Positions 5,880 through 7,501 of a stretch of 7,501 nucleotides of DNA are shown in pieces (position 1 is the first letter of the stretch; each line of letters opens with the position of its first letter). The DNA is from CAMYJH01 sp041589735 (GTDB taxonomy: Bacteria; Pseudomonadota; Gammaproteobacteria; HK1). The position numbers and the translations under genes were made by a program. The notes below the pieces were generated by a model. That model saw only the letters and a list, made by a program, of their open reading frames with translations. It did not search any database and had not been told where the DNA came from. The stretch lies in assembly GCA_041589735.1 (NCBI GenBank), contig JBFHVA010000174.1:1-7501 (forward strand), read 5' to 3'.

Positions 5880-5975
5880 GTGATTTGTGATCTGTGATTA
5901 GAAGCGCGATGTATCCCTGAACGACTGTTGTCAGCTAGCCACGTCGCGCATCGCTAATCACGAAACATCAATCAC
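5880..5975. repeat. Inverted pair of GTGATT heptamer repeats between metG and rnfB
   Basis: The left arm (5880-5901) is three contiguous 7-base units: GTGATTT, GTGATCT and GTGATTA, then G. The right arm (5954-5975), read on the minus strand, begins on the G of the metG TAG stop. It has GTGATTG, a diverged unit (ATGTTTC) and GTGATTA, again followed by G. The arms agree at 17 of 22 positions when inverted. GCGCG (5904-5908) and CGCGC (5945-5949) extend the pairing inward, leaving a loop of about 36 bases. The element fills most of the 146-base gap and would fold into a long hairpin in a metG-rnfB transcript. No T-run follows on the minus strand, so it is not a standard terminator. I do not recognise a named repeat family. 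It could be a small palindromic repeat element of the REP/MITE kind. Confidence 0.7.
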
Positions 5976-7501
5976 TATTTAATCTTCATTCCAGGCTTTG
6001 CCCCGCTGTCCGGGCTCAACAGCCAGAGGTCCTTTCCCCCCGGGCCGGCGCAAAGCACCATGCCCTCAGAGGTTCCGAAGCGCATTTTGCGCGGCCTCAA
6101 GTTGGCGACTACGACGGTCAGTCTTCCAACCAGGTCCGAAGGATCGTAGGCTGCCTTGATGCCGGCGAAGACGGTGCGGCGCGGGCCTCCGAGATCAAGA
6201 TCGAGCTTAAGCAGCTTGTCGGCGCCGTCCACTTCCGCCGCCGCCTCGATACGCGCCACCCGGAGATCGACCTTTTCAAATTGCGCAATGTCAATCTGTT
6301 GCGCTTGAGCGTCGTTGGCGACGGATGAAGGCGGCGCCTGTGCGGCGCCTTTCGATGCTTCGATCATGGCGTTCACCTTGTCGAGTTCGATCCGGGTGAG
6401 CAGCGGCTCGTAGGCATTGACGCGGCGCTTTAACAGCGGCTGGTCAACATCTTTCCACAACAGCGTTCCGCAGCCAAGAAACTCGCCTGCCTTGTCCGCA
6501 GTGCGCGGCAGTATGGGCGCGAGATAAATCATGAGCAGCCGGAACAGGTTGAGGCCCATGGTGCACACAGCCTGAACGTCGTCTGCGGATTTAGCAGACC
6601 TTGCCATCACCCAGGGCTTGCGCTCGTCGATATACTGGTTAGCGCGATCGGCAAGGGCCATGATCTCACGAACGGCCTTGCCAAATTCGCGGGCGTCGTA
6701 ACTCGCGCCGATGCGCTCGGCCGCGCCCGCCACCTCCGCGTAAAGCTCTGGCTCCGCCAAATCATCGGACAGCCGGCCGCCAAATTTCTTGCTGATAAAC
6801 CCGGCGCAGCGTGCGGCGATATTCACGACTTTTCCTACCAGGTCCGAGTTCACCCGCTGTATGAAATCATCGACGCTCAAATCCAGATCGTCGATGCCGT
6901 CGCCGAGCTTACAGGAGAAATAGTAGCGGAGATGCTCCGGGTTCAGGTGTTCGAGATAGGTGCGCGCCATGATGAAGGTCCCCCGGCGCTTGGACATCTT
7001 CTGGCCATTGACTGTTAGAAAGCCGTGACAGTGAACCGCGTCCGGCGTGCGGAAGCCGGCACCGTGCAGCATCGCCGGCCAGAAAAGGGTATGAAAGTAC
7101 GCGATATCCTTGCCGATGAAGTGGTAAACCTCGGTATCACCGCCGGGCCTCCAGTAGGAATCAAAGTCGAGCCCTTCGCTGCGGTCGCAGAGATTCTTGA
7201 AGCTCGCCATGTAACCGATGGGCGCATCGAGCCAGACGTAGAAAAACTTGCCGGGCTTGTCCGGAATCTCGAAACCGAAGTACGGGGCATCCCTGGATAT
7301 GTCCCAGTCTTTGAGTCCGGCTTTAAACCACTCTTCAAGCTTGTTGGCGATGCCCGGCTGAACCCGCTGCCGCCCTTTTGCGCCCTGGTCGCGACCGGAT
7401 ACCCAGGCACGCAGAAAGTTCTCGAAGTCACCGAGCCGGACGAAATAATGCTCGGATTCCCGCTCTACCGGCGTCGCTCCGGAAATGACGGAGATCGGGT
7501 C
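5975..7501 (-). CDS. metG: Methionyl-tRNA synthetase, C-terminal 508 residues (start off the window)
   Basis: This enzyme charges tRNA-Met with methionine using ATP in the cytoplasm. The frame is open to the right edge. The visible part begins at DPISVISGATPV, roughly residue 190 of the E. coli enzyme; the N-terminal HIGH motif and zinc knuckle lie outside. Seen are DISRDAPYFGFEIP and the FYVWLDAPIGYM stretch of the catalytic fold. The ATP-binding loop reads KMSKR (visible residues 168-172, bases 6986-7000) where E. coli has KMSKS; both occur in class I synthetases. The anticodon-binding helical bundle follows (about 190-375, with FGKAVREIMALAD), then an Ala/Gln/Pro-rich linker. An EMAPII/Trbp111-like tRNA-binding dimerisation domain (about 405-508, FEKVDLRVARIE to PGMKIK) ends the protein. 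The stop is TAG 5977-5975. It is the first visible gene of the minus-strand block metG-rnfB-nth. No frameshift is seen. Confidence 0.98.
   Translation of the reverse strand, partial: DPISVISGATPVERESEHYFVRLGDFENFLRAWVSGRDQGAKGRQRVQPGIANKLEEWFKAGLKDWDISRDAPYFGFEIPDKPGKFFYVWLDAPIGYMASFKNLCDRSEGLDFDSYWRPGGDTEVYHFIGKDIAYFHTLFWPAMLHGAGFRTPDAVHCHGFLTVNGQKMSKRRGTFIMARTYLEHLNPEHLRYYFSCKLGDGIDDLDLSVDDFIQRVNSDLVGKVVNIAARCAGFISKKFGGRLSDDLAEPELYAEVAGAAERIGASYDAREFGKAVREIMALADRANQYIDERKPWVMARSAKSADDVQAVCTMGLNLFRLLMIYLAPILPRTADKAGEFLGCGTLLWKDVDQPLLKRRVNAYEPLLTRIELDKVNAMIEASKGAAQAPPSSVANDAQAQQIDIAQFEKVDLRVARIEAAAEVDGADKLLKLDLDLGGPRRTVFAGIKAAYDPSDLVGRLTVVVANLRPRKMRFGTSEGMVLCAGPGGKDLWLLSPDSGAKPGMKIK

Noticed and set aside
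5880..5975. Possible CRISPR array
   Set aside because: Units are 7 bases, contiguous and inverted around a centre; there are no equal spacers and no cas genes.
6986..7000. KMSKR instead of KMSKS in MetG as a loss-of-function change
   Set aside because: The last position of this loop varies among class I synthetases and the two lysines are kept; the rest of the enzyme is intact.

Overview
The window is ordinary GC-rich proteobacterial chromosome. The metG-rnfB-nth order, the short RnfB without a membrane anchor, and the style of the PP2C/FHA pair suggest a betaproteobacterium (Nitrosomonadales-like) or a related sulfur-oxidiser-type gammaproteobacterium. This is inferred from gene content, not from a search. 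No phage, IS element, CRISPR array, tRNA or rRNA is visible.

Layout. Plus strand, left part: the tail of a probable DUF4124-type protein (to 185), a 239-base gap with a TATAAT box, a PP2C-family protein phosphatase (425-1246), an AT-rich 77-base gap, and a two-part FHA-domain protein (1324-2025). Minus strand, right part, read right to left: the C-terminal three quarters of methionyl-tRNA synthetase metG (5975-7501, open at the window end), rnfB (5196-5828), nth (4528-5163) and a CHASE2 transmembrane adenylate cyclase (2163-4406). The two blocks converge at 2026-2162.

Function. The left half plus the cyclase looks like a signalling cluster. The phosphatase removes Ser/Thr phosphates, the FHA protein reads phosphothreonine, and the membrane cyclase turns an extracytoplasmic signal into cAMP. 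No Ser/Thr kinase is in view, so the partner kinase must lie elsewhere. The right half is housekeeping: tRNA charging, an Fe-S electron carrier and Fe-S base-excision repair.

The most unusual non-coding structure is an inverted pair of heptamer-phased GTGATT repeats between metG and rnfB (5880-5975). Next are a 9-bp inverted repeat just upstream of the cyclase start (4417-4481) and a run of three successive non-ATG starts (GTG, GTG, TTG) on the minus strand. I found no clear evidence of a new biological system.
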